A stretch of DNA of 64,000 nucleotides from Halobacillus_A sp043497005 (GCF_043497005.1 NZ_JBIEKE010000002.1:620001-684000), one strand, 5' to 3'; numbered from the stretch's first letter, positions 16,815 to 25,504 are shown. The notes: generated by a model not told the origin, from the sequence alone. Made by a program: numbers and translations.

Positions 16815-17720
16815 TTACCGCTTCTCGCTAATTAATTGAGGGAAATCAACAATCTTATAATCTTCTTTTAATTGTGTAATAAGATCCTCTAAACTTAATA
16901 AGGTTACTTCAGTTGGGTGCATTAAGATGGTTGCTCCATTGTGAACTTTTGTCGTTACTCTATGAATTAGAACCTCTTTTGTAGGCTTTCTCCAATCAAT
17001 TGTATCGACGGACCACAGGATTGTTTCAAGGTTTAATTTATCCGCGGTAGTTACAGTAATGTTAGAGAAACTGCCGGACGGAGGAGCAAACCATTCTATT
17101 TCATTATCTGTAAAGGCTTTTAAAATATTATTCGTCCGCTGAAGGTTCTCTTCTGTAGAGGCGGCATCCATTTTAGAAAAATCAGGATGATTATACCCGT
17201 GACTTCCTATTATATGGTCGTCCTCCGCTATCATCGTTACAAGCTGTTTATGACGTTGTGCAAATGCTCCATCAATAAAAAAATTGGCTTTAACGTCATG
17301 GTCGCTAAGGATTTTAAGTATATCGGGAATATATTCCTCTCCCCATGAAACATTAATAAGAAAACTGACCATATCTTTTTGATCATGTCCGCGGTATATG
17401 GGAGAAGGCGGCAAATCATCAATTGAAGTCTTTGGGGATACAGGCTCATATATAAGTTTATTCTCTATAAATTTTCCGTCCTTTTTCATGTTCTGATAGG
17501 ATTCATCAACGTTTACTTTTTTTCCATTTAATCCGGGTGTTTTTTTCCACACTTTATCGATTCGAGCATCTTCAGGCGGGATGTAATAGTCGTTTTGCTT
17601 TTCTTTAATCGTGTTATATAAAGAGGATGTAGTTGAAGTTGGAATTGAGGAATAATTTATAACTGTAAGTATGATCGATAAAAGCAGTACAGCAGACAGT
17701 AATTGTATGAATCCACGCAT
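16815..17720 (-). CDS. ylxY: Polysaccharide deacetylase-like protein YlxY
   Basis: A 301-residue protein with one N-terminal hydrophobic segment (residues 5-22), then a linker and a carbohydrate-esterase-4 fold. The metal-binding motif SHGYNHP is present near residue 170 and a loop APPSGSFS near 215. The first motif, normally TFDDG, reads NVSWGEE, so the catalytic aspartates are gone. It may be a non-catalytic or altered deacetylase exported to the envelope. It lies between pnp and ymxH as in B. subtilis. A weak sigma-E-like promoter precedes it, which would fit a role in spore envelope assembly (inference). Confidence 0.87.
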   Translation of the reverse strand: MRGFIQLLSAVLLLSIILTVINYSSIPTSTTSSLYNTIKEKQNDYYIPPEDARIDKVWKKTPGLNGKKVNVDESYQNMKKDGKFIENKLIYEPVSPKTSIDDLPPSPIYRGHDQKDMVSFLINVSWGEEYIPDILKILSDHDVKANFFIDGAFAQRHKQLVTMIAEDDHIIGSHGYNHPDFSKMDAASTEENLQRTNNILKAFTDNEIEWFAPPSGSFSNITVTTADKLNLETILWSVDTIDWRKPTKEVLIHRVTTKVHNGATILMHPTEVTLLSLEDLITQLKEDYKIVDFPQLISEKR

Positions 17721-17741
17721 ATTGACCCACCCCTTTAGTAA

Positions 17742-17770
17742 AATGTATGCATAAAAGGACGACCTTATAC
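17742..17770 (-). promoter_or_regulatory. Weak candidate sigma-E promoter for ylxY
   Basis: Minus strand: GTATAAG, 14 nt, CATACATT, ending about 22 nt before the ylxY ATG. The -10 matches the sigma-E consensus CATACANT; the -35 keeps only the central ATA. The -10 lies close to the start codon, leaving a very short leader. Confidence 0.3.
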
Positions 17771-17810
17771 TAGGGGCGTTAAATCCATTACTATCTAAAA
17801 AGCATAAAAA

Positions 17811-17832
17811 AGAAACTGGCTGCCCAGTCTCT
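17811..17832 (-). terminator. Intrinsic terminator after pnp
   Basis: A 9-bp stem with one G-U pair (17811-17819 and 17824-17832) and a 4-nt loop, followed by TTTTTTATG in the minus direction; it begins 7 nt past the pnp stop. Confidence 0.88.
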
Positions 17833-17839
17833 GTTTTTA

Positions 17840-19957
17840 TTACTCACTAGTTTCTTTTGCTTTTTTCTCATCAACGAGTATTGCTTTTCTTGATAAGTTT
17901 ATTCTTCCTTGCTTATCAATTTCTTTAACTTTAACTTTAATTGAATCGCCAACGGAAACAACATCTTCTACTTTTCCAATACGTTCTTCTGCAAGTTCAG
18001 AAATATGGACAAGCCCTTCTTTTCCTTTAAACAGTTCTACAAACGCTCCGAATTTCTCTACGCGTTTAACTGTTCCTTCGTAAACTTCTCCTGCTTCTAC
18101 CTCACGAACGATATCTTCTATAATCTTCATAGCTACTTTGTTCATCTCAGCATCAGTTGAAGACACGAAAACTGTTCCGTCTTGTTCGATATCAATCTTT
18201 ACACCCGTATCATCAATGATTTGATTAATCTGTTTTCCGCTAGGTCCGATAACGTCACGAATTTTATCCGGATTAATCTTCATGGTCATGATCTTAGGCG
18301 CATATTGAGAAAGTTCGCTTCTGGACTCTGGAAGCGTCGCCATCATGGAATTTAATATCTCCATACGGCCATTCTTCGCTTGTTCAAGCGCTTCTTCTAG
18401 AATTTGGCGTGAAAGTCCTTCAATTTTAATATCCATTTGCAGAGCCGTAATCCCTTTTTCAGTTCCGGCTACTTTAAAGTCCATATCACCTAAAAAGTCT
18501 TCCATGCCCTGGATATCAGTAAGAATCGTGTAATCGTCTCCAGACTTAACAAGTCCCATGGCAATTCCTGCTACAGGTGCTTTTAAAGGTACGCCAGCAT
18601 CCATCATAGCTAATGTACTTGCACAAATACTAGCTTGAGAAGTGGAACCATTTGATTCTAACACTTCTGATACAAGTCGAATGGTATATGGAAATTCCTT
18701 TTCAGATGGAATAACGACTTCTAGCGCACGTTCCCCTAAAGCACCATGTCCGATCTCGCGACGTCCAGGCCCACGAATAGGTCCAGTTTCACCAACTGAA
18801 TAATGAGGGAAATTGTAATGGTGCATAAAGCGTTTAGATTCTTCTAAATCTAATCCATCTAAAATTTGAACATCGCCAAGTGCTCCTAATGTACAAATAC
18901 TAAGCGCTTGAGTTTGTCCACGTGTAAACAAACCAGAGCCGTGAGTTCTTGGTAAAATTCCGACTCTTGAAGATAAGTGACGAATTTCATCTACGCCACG
19001 GCCATCTGGACGAATTTTATCTTTCGTAATTAAACGGCGTACTTCTTCTTTTACGATATTATCAAGTATAGATTTTACTTGTTTAATCGTATCTTCATCC
19101 GCTTCTAACTCTTCGTAAGACTCAACGATCGCTTTTTTCGCTTCGTCAATAGCTTCTTCACGAGCTTTTTTCTCTTCTGTTTTGATCGCTGCAACTAATG
19201 GTTGTCTAGCTTCTCCTTCAACCTTGTCTTTTAATTCTTGATCAAGGTCAAATAGCTGAACATCCATTTTTACTTTTCCAACAGCTTCAATAATTTCTTC
19301 TTGGAAAGCGACAAGACGTTTAATTTCTTCGTGTCCTAACATGATTGCTTCAAGCATGTCTTCTTCAGAAACTTCAAGTGCTCCTGCTTCAACCATATTG
19401 ATGGCATCTTTTGTACCAGCTACAGTTAAATCAATGTCACTCTCTTCTTGCTGTTTCACCGTAGGATTAATAATAAATTCTCCGTTTACTCGCCCCACAA
19501 CTACACCAGCAATAGGTCCTCCAAATGGTATATCCGAAATCCCTAAAGCAATGGATGAGCCCAGCATAGCGGCCATTTCAGTAGAACAATCTTGATCCAC
19601 ACTCATAACAGTACTAATCACTTGTACATCGTTTCTAAACCCATCTGGGAATAATGGACGAATAGGGCGGTCAATCAAACGTGAAGCCAGTACAGCTTTA
19701 TCACTTGGGCGTCCCTCTCGCTTAATAAACCCTCCAGGTATCTTCCCTACTGCATATAGTCTTTCTTCATAGTTGACCGTCAACGGGAAGAACGGCAGGT
19801 CTTTAGGCTCTCTTGAACCTGTAGCTGCAGAAAGAACGGACGTATCGCCATATTTAATCATGGCTGCGCCGCTGGCTTGTTTAGCCAGCTCACCAACTTC
19901 TACAGAGAAGGTTCGTCCTGATACTTCTATAGAAAACACTTGATTCTCTTCTGCCAT
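17840..19957 (-). CDS. pnp: Polyribonucleotide nucleotidyltransferase (PNPase)
   Basis: A 705-residue exoribonuclease that degrades RNA 3' to 5' by phosphorolysis. Two RNase PH domains flank a helical region; GDTSVLSAATGS is near residue 37 and RREIGHGALGERAL lies in the second PH domain. The C-terminus carries a KH domain (IGPSGKQINQII) and an S1 domain (GTVKRVEKFGAFVEL). I placed the start at the ATG at 19957, which gives the typical MAEENQVF opening; a GTG seven codons earlier lies in the ribosome binding site. It follows the rpsO terminator, and an inverted repeat in the leader may influence its own expression. Confidence 0.96.
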   Translation of the reverse strand: MAEENQVFSIEVSGRTFSVEVGELAKQASGAAMIKYGDTSVLSAATGSREPKDLPFFPLTVNYEERLYAVGKIPGGFIKREGRPSDKAVLASRLIDRPIRPLFPDGFRNDVQVISTVMSVDQDCSTEMAAMLGSSIALGISDIPFGGPIAGVVVGRVNGEFIINPTVKQQEESDIDLTVAGTKDAINMVEAGALEVSEEDMLEAIMLGHEEIKRLVAFQEEIIEAVGKVKMDVQLFDLDQELKDKVEGEARQPLVAAIKTEEKKAREEAIDEAKKAIVESYEELEADEDTIKQVKSILDNIVKEEVRRLITKDKIRPDGRGVDEIRHLSSRVGILPRTHGSGLFTRGQTQALSICTLGALGDVQILDGLDLEESKRFMHHYNFPHYSVGETGPIRGPGRREIGHGALGERALEVVIPSEKEFPYTIRLVSEVLESNGSTSQASICASTLAMMDAGVPLKAPVAGIAMGLVKSGDDYTILTDIQGMEDFLGDMDFKVAGTEKGITALQMDIKIEGLSRQILEEALEQAKNGRMEILNSMMATLPESRSELSQYAPKIMTMKINPDKIRDVIGPSGKQINQIIDDTGVKIDIEQDGTVFVSSTDAEMNKVAMKIIEDIVREVEAGEVYEGTVKRVEKFGAFVELFKGKEGLVHISELAEERIGKVEDVVSVGDSIKVKVKEIDKQGRINLSRKAILVDEKKAKETSE

Positions 19958-20009
19958 AAAGTATTTAACTCCTCTCACTCACTGTTAATAAAGTCGTTTC
20001 TATTTCACA

Positions 20010-20033
20010 GTTTACACTTAATTTTATGTAAAC
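20010..20033 (-). repeat. Inverted repeat in pnp leader
   Basis: A perfect 7-bp inverted repeat (20010-20016 and 20027-20033) with a 10-nt loop, 53-76 nt before the pnp ATG and just after the rpsO terminator. It could be an RNA stem or a binding site; no function is shown. Confidence 0.4.
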
Positions 20034-20037
20034 ATAC

Positions 20038-20068
20038 AGAAAAAGCGGGATCAACTCCCGCTTTTTCT
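20038..20068 (-). terminator. Intrinsic terminator after rpsO
   Basis: A perfect 13-bp stem (20038-20050 and 20056-20068) with a 5-nt loop. The 3' arm contains a T5 run but little T-tract follows, so some readthrough into pnp is likely. Confidence 0.85.
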
Positions 20069-20075
20069 AGTTACA

Positions 20076-20345
20076 TTAGCGACGTAGGCCAAGGCTCTTA
20101 ATTAACTCACGGTAACGTGTAATGTCTTTATTACGTAGGTAATTAAGCAAGTTACGGCGTCTACCTACCATTTTAAGCAAGCCACGGCGAGAATGGTGAT
20201 CTTGCTTGTGTGTACGCAAGTGATCGTTTAAGTTCGTGATCTGTTCCGTTAGAACAGCAATCTGAACTTCTGCAGATCCTGTGTCATTCTCGTGAGTTTT
20301 GTACTCATTAATTAGTTCTTGTTTACGTTCTTGTGTGATAGCCAT
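20076..20345 (-). CDS. rpsO: Small-subunit ribosomal protein S15
   Basis: An 89-residue protein of normal length. It has the conserved opening MAITQERKQELI, the segment TGSAEVQIAVLTEQI and the rRNA-binding helix region DHHSRRGLLKMVGRRR. S15 nucleates assembly of the central domain of the 30S subunit. ATG with AGGAGGTG 6 nt upstream. A vegetative promoter and a structured leader precede it, so it can be transcribed separately from ribF. The leader probably serves S15 autoregulation (inference). Confidence 0.97.
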   Translation of the reverse strand: MAITQERKQELINEYKTHENDTGSAEVQIAVLTEQITNLNDHLRTHKQDHHSRRGLLKMVGRRRNLLNYLRNKDITRYRELIKSLGLRR

Positions 20346-20386
20346 TATAGCTACACCTCCTATAAATATTTACAATTCCCTTACCC

Positions 20387-20413
20387 CGAGCGGACGTCGG
20401 AGATACGTTCCGC
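20387..20413 (-). promoter_or_regulatory. Structured rpsO leader, probable S15 autoregulatory element
   Basis: A GC-rich stem (arms around 20387-20397 and 20405-20413, one bulged base) about 45 nt before the rpsO ATG in otherwise AT-rich DNA. The 5' UTR from the promoter to the ATG is roughly 80 nt. S15-binding leaders are known in Bacillaceae. Confidence 0.5.
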
Positions 20414-20434
20414 CAAGCGAAGGTTCCATATTCA

Positions 20435-20463
20435 AGAGTACAATTTTTATGACAAAAATGCAA
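20435..20463 (-). promoter_or_regulatory. Candidate sigma-A promoter for rpsO
   Basis: Minus strand: TTGCAT, 17 nt, TACTCT, in the 159-bp gap between ribF and rpsO. Confidence 0.55.
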
Positions 20464-20504
20464 GGGTAAAGTAAAACTTCATTTATTCTATCCTCATTCT
20501 TTTT

Positions 20505-21443
20505 TTATAGAGAAGCTAATAATTCACGAGACTTTACTTCATCATCCTTAAGCTGTCTAATAAGCTCCTCTATTCCATTGAATTTCACTTCACTGCGAAT
20601 ATGGTTGTAGAAATCGATGGCTATTTCCTGTCCATATACATCATGATTAAAGTCGAAGATATGAACTTCAAGGTTCTTAACTTTTTCATCATTAAATGTA
20701 GGTTTAAACCCTAAGTTAGCCATCCCTTTATACTCTTGATTGCCTAAGATTACTTTAACTGCGTACACACCTACTTTAGGCATGTAATATTCACTGTTCA
20801 AACTTAAATTTGCAGTAGGATAGCCAATAGTCCGGCCGCGGCGGTCCCCTGTAACCACTTCTCCAGTTATTCTGTAAGGACGGTCCAGTAAACGATTTAC
20901 CAGTGCAAGTTCCCCTTCATCAAGAAGGTCTCGAATTCTAGTTGAACTTACCTTTTCACCATCTTCAGAAACCTGCTGAATGGTTGTCGTTGTAAAACGG
21001 GACTTGGCATATTCGGGTAGCAGCTTCATTGTGCCTTTGCCTTTAAACCCGAATGTGAAGTCAAATCCTGCCACTACATGCTGAACATTTTGAGAAACAA
21101 AGAAATTCTCTACAAACTGCTCTGGAGACAGAGAAGCCAGCGATTTATCAAAATGTACGATAAATAATGTATCAATGCCGGCGTTATTTAAGATCCTCTC
21201 TTTTTCGGGCAGCGGCGTTATATATTTGGCATGTTTCACACTATGATTTAATACCACAGAAGGGTGCGGGTCGAACGTCATAACTGCACTTTTTACACCC
21301 AGCTCTTCAGCTTTACGTTTGGCTGTAAAGATAACACGCTGATGCCCTTTATGAATTCCATCAAAAAAACCAACAGCTAGCACGCAAGGAGAAACCTGTT
21401 TAGATTGAGATATATCTTTTTCGCTCAAATGGATTATTTTCAT
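20505..21443 (-). CDS. ribF: Bifunctional riboflavin kinase / FAD synthetase
   Basis: A 312-residue enzyme making FMN and then FAD. The N-terminal adenylyltransferase domain has AVGFFDGIHKGHQRV near residue 24 and SSTRIRDLL near 165. The C-terminal kinase domain contains GDRRGRTIGYPTANL and the metal/ATP site around MANLGFKPTF. It lies 20 nt downstream of truB in the same transcript. In B. subtilis the homologue (RibC) also influences the FMN riboswitch indirectly by setting FMN levels. No terminator is visible before the rpsO promoter. Confidence 0.95.
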   Translation of the reverse strand: MKIIHLSEKDISQSKQVSPCVLAVGFFDGIHKGHQRVIFTAKRKAEELGVKSAVMTFDPHPSVVLNHSVKHAKYITPLPEKERILNNAGIDTLFIVHFDKSLASLSPEQFVENFFVSQNVQHVVAGFDFTFGFKGKGTMKLLPEYAKSRFTTTTIQQVSEDGEKVSSTRIRDLLDEGELALVNRLLDRPYRITGEVVTGDRRGRTIGYPTANLSLNSEYYMPKVGVYAVKVILGNQEYKGMANLGFKPTFNDEKVKNLEVHIFDFNHDVYGQEIAIDFYNHIRSEVKFNGIEELIRQLKDDEVKSRELLASL

Positions 21444-21463
21444 TGATTGTCACCTGCTTTAAA

Positions 21464-22360
21464 TCAAAATACTCTTATCGGTTTTATTTTATCAGGTTTA
21501 GTAGGATGCTGCTGATAAACAGCCAGAACCTCGTCTTTATATTTTACAACAAATGGCTCCTTTAAGTCACCGCTGGGGTTTTCAAGAACTTGGCCATGCT
21601 CAAATGCAAAACGCTGCTCATTACTGATCTGCATCTCATTTAAATGAGTGAGTCCTCTGCCCAATGGCAGTATAATTTGTTCGGGGTTGCCAGCGTCCAC
21701 GAACTGCTGGACTTGGTCAAGTGTATAACACTCTGCTTTGGTTATGTCTCCAGTTCTTGAACGAACAAGAGAAGACATATGAGCTGGATATCCCAAGACT
21801 TTACCTATATCTGCGCAAAGCGTTCTTATGTACGTACCTTTTGAGCAAGTCACTGTAATTTTGAAAGTAAATACTTCACCTAAGGAAGCAATGGAGTTTT
21901 CATGAAGCAGGATCTTATGAATGATAACCGATCGAACAGGACGCTCCACCTGTTCCCCAGCGCGAGCGTATTCGTATAAACGCTTTCCTTTTACTTTAAC
22001 AGCCGAATACATAGGCGGGATTTGCGTAATCATCCCCTCAAACTTCTGAAGAACGTTGGCAATTTCTTGTTTTGATGGTGGTGAAGTGACAGGTTGACAA
22101 TCGACTACATTTCCCGAAGCATCTTCTGTTTCTGTCGCACTGCCTACTGTGACTTCAGCTTCGTACACTTTTTCCGTGTCCGTTAAGAAAGGAACAATTT
22201 TAGTTGCTTTGCCAATACAAAGAGGCAGGACACCCTCAACGTCAGGGTCTAAAGTGCCCGTATGACCGATTTTCTTTGTTTTTAGCATCCCTCTAGCTTT
22301 ACTGACACAATCATGGGAGGTAAACCCTTTTTCTTTCCACAATGGTAAAATTCCGTTCAT
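21464..22360 (-). CDS. truB: tRNA pseudouridine-55 synthase TruB
   Basis: A 298-residue pseudouridine synthase modifying U55 in the T-loop of most tRNAs. The catalytic aspartate is in HTGTLDPDVEGVLPL near residue 35; further family motifs are KGTYIRTL and a C-terminal PUA domain. I chose the ATG at 22360 (GAAGGGGTGG upstream, typical MNGILPLWKEKG opening); a longer frame from 22393 begins right at the preceding hairpin and lacks a ribosome binding site. A terminator-like hairpin separates it from rbfA with no room for a promoter, so it depends on readthrough. Confidence 0.94.
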   Translation of the reverse strand: MNGILPLWKEKGFTSHDCVSKARGMLKTKKIGHTGTLDPDVEGVLPLCIGKATKIVPFLTDTEKVYEAEVTVGSATETEDASGNVVDCQPVTSPPSKQEIANVLQKFEGMITQIPPMYSAVKVKGKRLYEYARAGEQVERPVRSVIIHKILLHENSIASLGEVFTFKITVTCSKGTYIRTLCADIGKVLGYPAHMSSLVRSRTGDITKAECYTLDQVQQFVDAGNPEQIILPLGRGLTHLNEMQISNEQRFAFEHGQVLENPSGDLKEPFVVKYKDEVLAVYQQHPTKPDKIKPIRVF

Positions 22361-22395
22361 TCGTTTCCACCCCTTCAATGAAAGATCATTCATTA

Positions 22396-22426
22396 AAAAA
22401 TCCGTGCTAGAACAGCACGGATTTTT
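22396..22426 (-). terminator. Terminator-like hairpin between rbfA and truB
   Basis: A perfect 13-bp stem (22396-22408 and 22414-22426) with a 5-nt loop; the minus-strand 3' arm ends in TTTTT and runs on as TTAATG. It ends 35 nt before the truB ATG. Confidence 0.85.
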
Positions 22427-22454
22427 AATGGTTAATGTCTAGCTAAAGGCTTAA

Positions 22455-22805
22455 TTAGTTTTCAGTATCGTTTAAATCTTTAAGAATGGTTTCAATTCTA
22501 TTACCGCGTTCAATGGCTTCATCAAATTCAAATGTGATTTCCGGTGTTTTTCTCAATCGAATTCGCTGACCAATTTCCGAACGAATAAAACCTTTTGCCT
22601 TCGCAAGCCCAACAAGGGTGTCATGCTTTTGCTTTTCGTCTCCAAGTACAGAAATGAAAACTTTAGCCTGCTGCAGGTCACCCGTTACTTTAACTTCAGT
22701 AACCGTGACAAATCCGACCCTTGGGTCTTTAATTTTTTTGCTGATAATATCGGTTAATTCTTTCTTCATCTGCTCACCGACACGGTTTGCGCGTAAATCA
22801 TTCAT
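22455..22805 (-). CDS. rbfA: Ribosome-binding factor A
   Basis: A 116-residue KH-like protein aiding late 30S maturation and 16S 5'-end processing. The N-terminus ANRVGEQMKKELTDII and the segment DPRVGFVTVTEVKVTGDL are typical, as is the C-terminal LRKTPEITFEFDEAIERG. ATG with AGAGGTG upstream. It lies 26 nt after ylxP. With infB, nusA and rimP it forms the conserved translation/transcription cluster. Length is normal. Confidence 0.95.
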   Translation of the reverse strand: MNDLRANRVGEQMKKELTDIISKKIKDPRVGFVTVTEVKVTGDLQQAKVFISVLGDEKQKHDTLVGLAKAKGFIRSEIGQRIRLRKTPEITFEFDEAIERGNRIETILKDLNDTEN

Positions 22806-22831
22806 ATCTTTTCACCTCTTCAACCACAACA

Positions 22832-23110
22832 TTACAACCATTCAGTAAAAGTGTTCGTCCGTTCTATTTCTGGAAAAGAATCAATCAAGGCTAAAGCTTG
22901 CTGCATCGTTTGTTCAGCAATGACTTTACTACTGGATATCGTCACAATTCCTATACACGTACGCTGCCACAAATCTTGAAAATCTAATTCGCTTACCGCC
23001 ACGTTATACTCGTTGCTTAACCTAGTTTGAATTCTTTTAATAACGGATCGCTTCTGCTTTAAGGACTGGGCTTCATATACAAAACATTCCACCTCAGCGC
23101 TCAAAATCAT
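22832..23110 (-). CDS. ylxP: DUF503 family protein YlxP
   Basis: A 92-residue alpha/beta protein with the DUF503 pattern SLKQKRSVIKRI near residue 16 and FNVAV-like NVAVSELD near 36. Its ATG overlaps the infB stop by four bases, so it is translationally coupled to IF2. The function is not settled; its constant place between infB and rbfA suggests a role in ribosome maturation (inference from context). Confidence 0.88.
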   Translation of the reverse strand: MILSAEVECFVYEAQSLKQKRSVIKRIQTRLSNEYNVAVSELDFQDLWQRTCIGIVTISSSKVIAEQTMQQALALIDSFPEIERTNTFTEWL

Positions 23111-25188
23111 GTGCGTTCAATCTCTTCCATAATATATGGCTCGATAATGTCGCCTACTTTTAAATCATTAAAGTTCTTCACAGTTATACCACATTCATAT
23201 CCTTGCATTACTTCTTTTGCATCATCTTTGTATCGTTTGAGCGCATCCACTTCACCCTCGTAAATGACGACGCCATCACGAATCACACGAATTCCGGAGT
23301 TACGCGTAATCTTACCTTCTGTTACGTACGAACCAGCAATTGTACCGATTTTAGAAACTTTGAAGATCTCACGTACTTCAACTTGACCAATGATTTTTTC
23401 TTCATATTCAGGGTCAAGCATTCCCTTCATCGCTGCCTCAATCTCCTCCATCACTTTGTAAATGATGTTATGCAGACGAATTTCAACGTCTTCAGACTCT
23501 GCCGCTTTTCTAGCATTCCCGTCTGGCCGGACATTAAAACCAATTACGATCGCATTTGAAGCGGAAGCTAAGGAAATATCAGATTCAGTAATCGCACCGA
23601 CACCTGTGTGTATAATTTTTACTTTTACGCCTTCTACTTCAATCTTTTCGAGTGAGCCGGCTAATGCTTCAACAGATCCTTGAACATCACCTTTAAGGAT
23701 TAGATTAATATCCTTAATTTCACCTTCTTTAATTTGACTAAATAAATCATCAAGGCTGACTCTTGCTGTGGAGCTGCGGTCTGCCTCAAGTTGTTTCTGA
23801 GCCCGTGCTTCTCCAATGGAACGCGCTTTCTTCTCGTCTTCAAACACGAGGAAGCGATCCCCGGCTTGAGGAACATTATTTAAACCGGTAATTTCTACAG
23901 GAGTTGAGGGCGCAGCCGTTTTAACGCGGCGGCCTAAATCGTTTACCATAGCACGAACACGGCCGAACGTGTTACCCACTACGATGGCATCTCCGACATT
24001 AAGGGTACCGTTTTGAACAAGCAAGGTAGCTACAGGACCGCGCCCTTTATCAAGCTCTGCTTCAATCACCGTACCAAACGCTGGACGATCTGGATTAGCT
24101 TTAAACTCTTCAATTTCAGAGACTAATACAATCATTTCCAGTAAATCATCAATTCCTTCGCCCTTCACAGCAGACATTTGAACAAAAATAGTCTCTCCAC
24201 CGTATTCTTCAGAAATCAATTCATATTCCATTAACTCCTGCATAATACGGTCAGGGTTAGCACCTTCTTTATCCATTTTATTAACAGCTACGATAATTGG
24301 AACCTCAGCTGCTTTCGCATGGTTAATTGCTTCACGCGTTTGCGGCATAACCCCGTCATCCGCTGCAACTACAAGAATAGCGATATCCGTAACTTGTGCG
24401 CCTCGTGAACGCATGCTCGTAAAGGCTGCGTGCCCGGGCGTATCCAAGAAAGTAATCCTTTTATTGTTTTCCTCTACCTGATAGGCACCGATGTGCTGTG
24501 TAATTCCGCCCGCTTCGCCTTCTGTTACCTTTGTATGGCGAATGGAATCAAGAAGTGTAGTTTTACCATGGTCTACGTGGCCCATTATTGTAACAACAGC
24601 CGGACGTTCTTGTAGATCTTCTGGTGCATCTTCTTCCGTTAAATTCTCAATGTCTGTTTCATCTATAACTACTTCTTCTTTGGCTTCGACGTTATATTCT
24701 GCACAGATTAACTCAATTGAATCAGGATCTAGATCCTGATTTTTAGTGGCCATTACACCAAGCATCATCAGATTCTTGATGATTTCTGTCGCATCTTTGT
24801 TCAACTTTTGAGCCAGTTCACTTACTGTAAGAGAACCAGTATACGTAATCTTTTCTGGTGTTTGTTTTTGTTTAGGCTTATCGTTTTTAGGCCCTCCTTG
24901 CTGCTTTTGTTGAGGACGTTGGTTTTTCTTATTTGGCTTGTTGCCTTTTTGATTATTCTTCCCTTTAGGCTGCTGGCTTTTCTGTTTGTTTGCAGCAGGT
25001 TTATCATTTGCCGGCTTCGATTGTGCCTGCCCTTTACTAAAGGCCTGGTCCAATTTACCTTTCACGTCATTCTCCACTGTTGACATGTGGTTGGAAACCT
25101 CAACATTTAACTCTTTTAATTTATCAATTACCTGTTTACTAGAAAGTTCGTTCTTTTTGGCATATTCATATACGCGCATTTTACTCAT
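23107..25188 (-). CDS. infB: Translation initiation factor IF-2
   Basis: A 693-residue GTPase that brings initiator tRNA to the 30S subunit. N-terminal IF2_N motif MRVYEYAKKNELSSK, then a low-complexity Lys/Gln/Asn/Pro linker (about 50-115), a second IF2_N domain, and the G domain with GHVDHGKTT near residue 205, DTPGHAAF and NKMDK. The C-terminal domains bind fMet-tRNA. I chose the ATG at 25188 with GGGGGTG upstream; the longer frame overlaps ylxQ. Internal starts giving shorter forms are known in the family, but I could not assign one. Confidence 0.96.
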   Translation of the reverse strand: MSKMRVYEYAKKNELSSKQVIDKLKELNVEVSNHMSTVENDVKGKLDQAFSKGQAQSKPANDKPAANKQKSQQPKGKNNQKGNKPNKKNQRPQQKQQGGPKNDKPKQKQTPEKITYTGSLTVSELAQKLNKDATEIIKNLMMLGVMATKNQDLDPDSIELICAEYNVEAKEEVVIDETDIENLTEEDAPEDLQERPAVVTIMGHVDHGKTTLLDSIRHTKVTEGEAGGITQHIGAYQVEENNKRITFLDTPGHAAFTSMRSRGAQVTDIAILVVAADDGVMPQTREAINHAKAAEVPIIVAVNKMDKEGANPDRIMQELMEYELISEEYGGETIFVQMSAVKGEGIDDLLEMIVLVSEIEEFKANPDRPAFGTVIEAELDKGRGPVATLLVQNGTLNVGDAIVVGNTFGRVRAMVNDLGRRVKTAAPSTPVEITGLNNVPQAGDRFLVFEDEKKARSIGEARAQKQLEADRSSTARVSLDDLFSQIKEGEIKDINLILKGDVQGSVEALAGSLEKIEVEGVKVKIIHTGVGAITESDISLASASNAIVIGFNVRPDGNARKAAESEDVEIRLHNIIYKVMEEIEAAMKGMLDPEYEEKIIGQVEVREIFKVSKIGTIAGSYVTEGKITRNSGIRVIRDGVVIYEGEVDALKRYKDDAKEVMQGYECGITVKNFNDLKVGDIIEPYIMEEIERT

Positions 25189-25192
25189 ACGT

Positions 25193-25504
25193 TCACCCCC
25201 GAATAGATTCATCGAGCAGCGATTGCAACTTTTTCGCAAATCCTTGGTCAAGAACTGCGATCGCGACTCTCCCTGACTTTCCTATGGCATGTGAAAGAGT
25301 TTCACGATCATCCACCATATAGCAGGGTATATGATAAAAGCTACATTTATCTGTTAGCTTCTTTTTCGTTTGTTTACCTGTATCGTTTGCAATTAATACA
25401 AGCTTGGCTCGTTTGTTTTGTATATCTTTAACGATATGTTCTTCTCCCAGCGTCAGTTTCCCTGCACGAAGAGCAATACCTAAGAGATTAAGGTATGAAC
25501 TCAT
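25193..25504 (-). CDS. ylxQ: L7Ae/L30e-family RNA-binding protein YlxQ
   Basis: A 103-residue protein of the L7Ae/L30e/S12e/Gadd45 fold, the likely binder of kink-turn RNA. The segment LLGIALRAGKLTLGEEHIV and the strand KLVLIANDTGKQTKKKL are diagnostic. Its start overlaps the ylxR stop by four bases and it ends four bases before infB, so it is embedded in the nusA-infB operon. B. subtilis calls it RplGA. Its partner RNA is unknown. Confidence 0.9.
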   Translation of the reverse strand: MSSYLNLLGIALRAGKLTLGEEHIVKDIQNKRAKLVLIANDTGKQTKKKLTDKCSFYHIPCYMVDDRETLSHAIGKSGRVAIAVLDQGFAKKLQSLLDESIRG

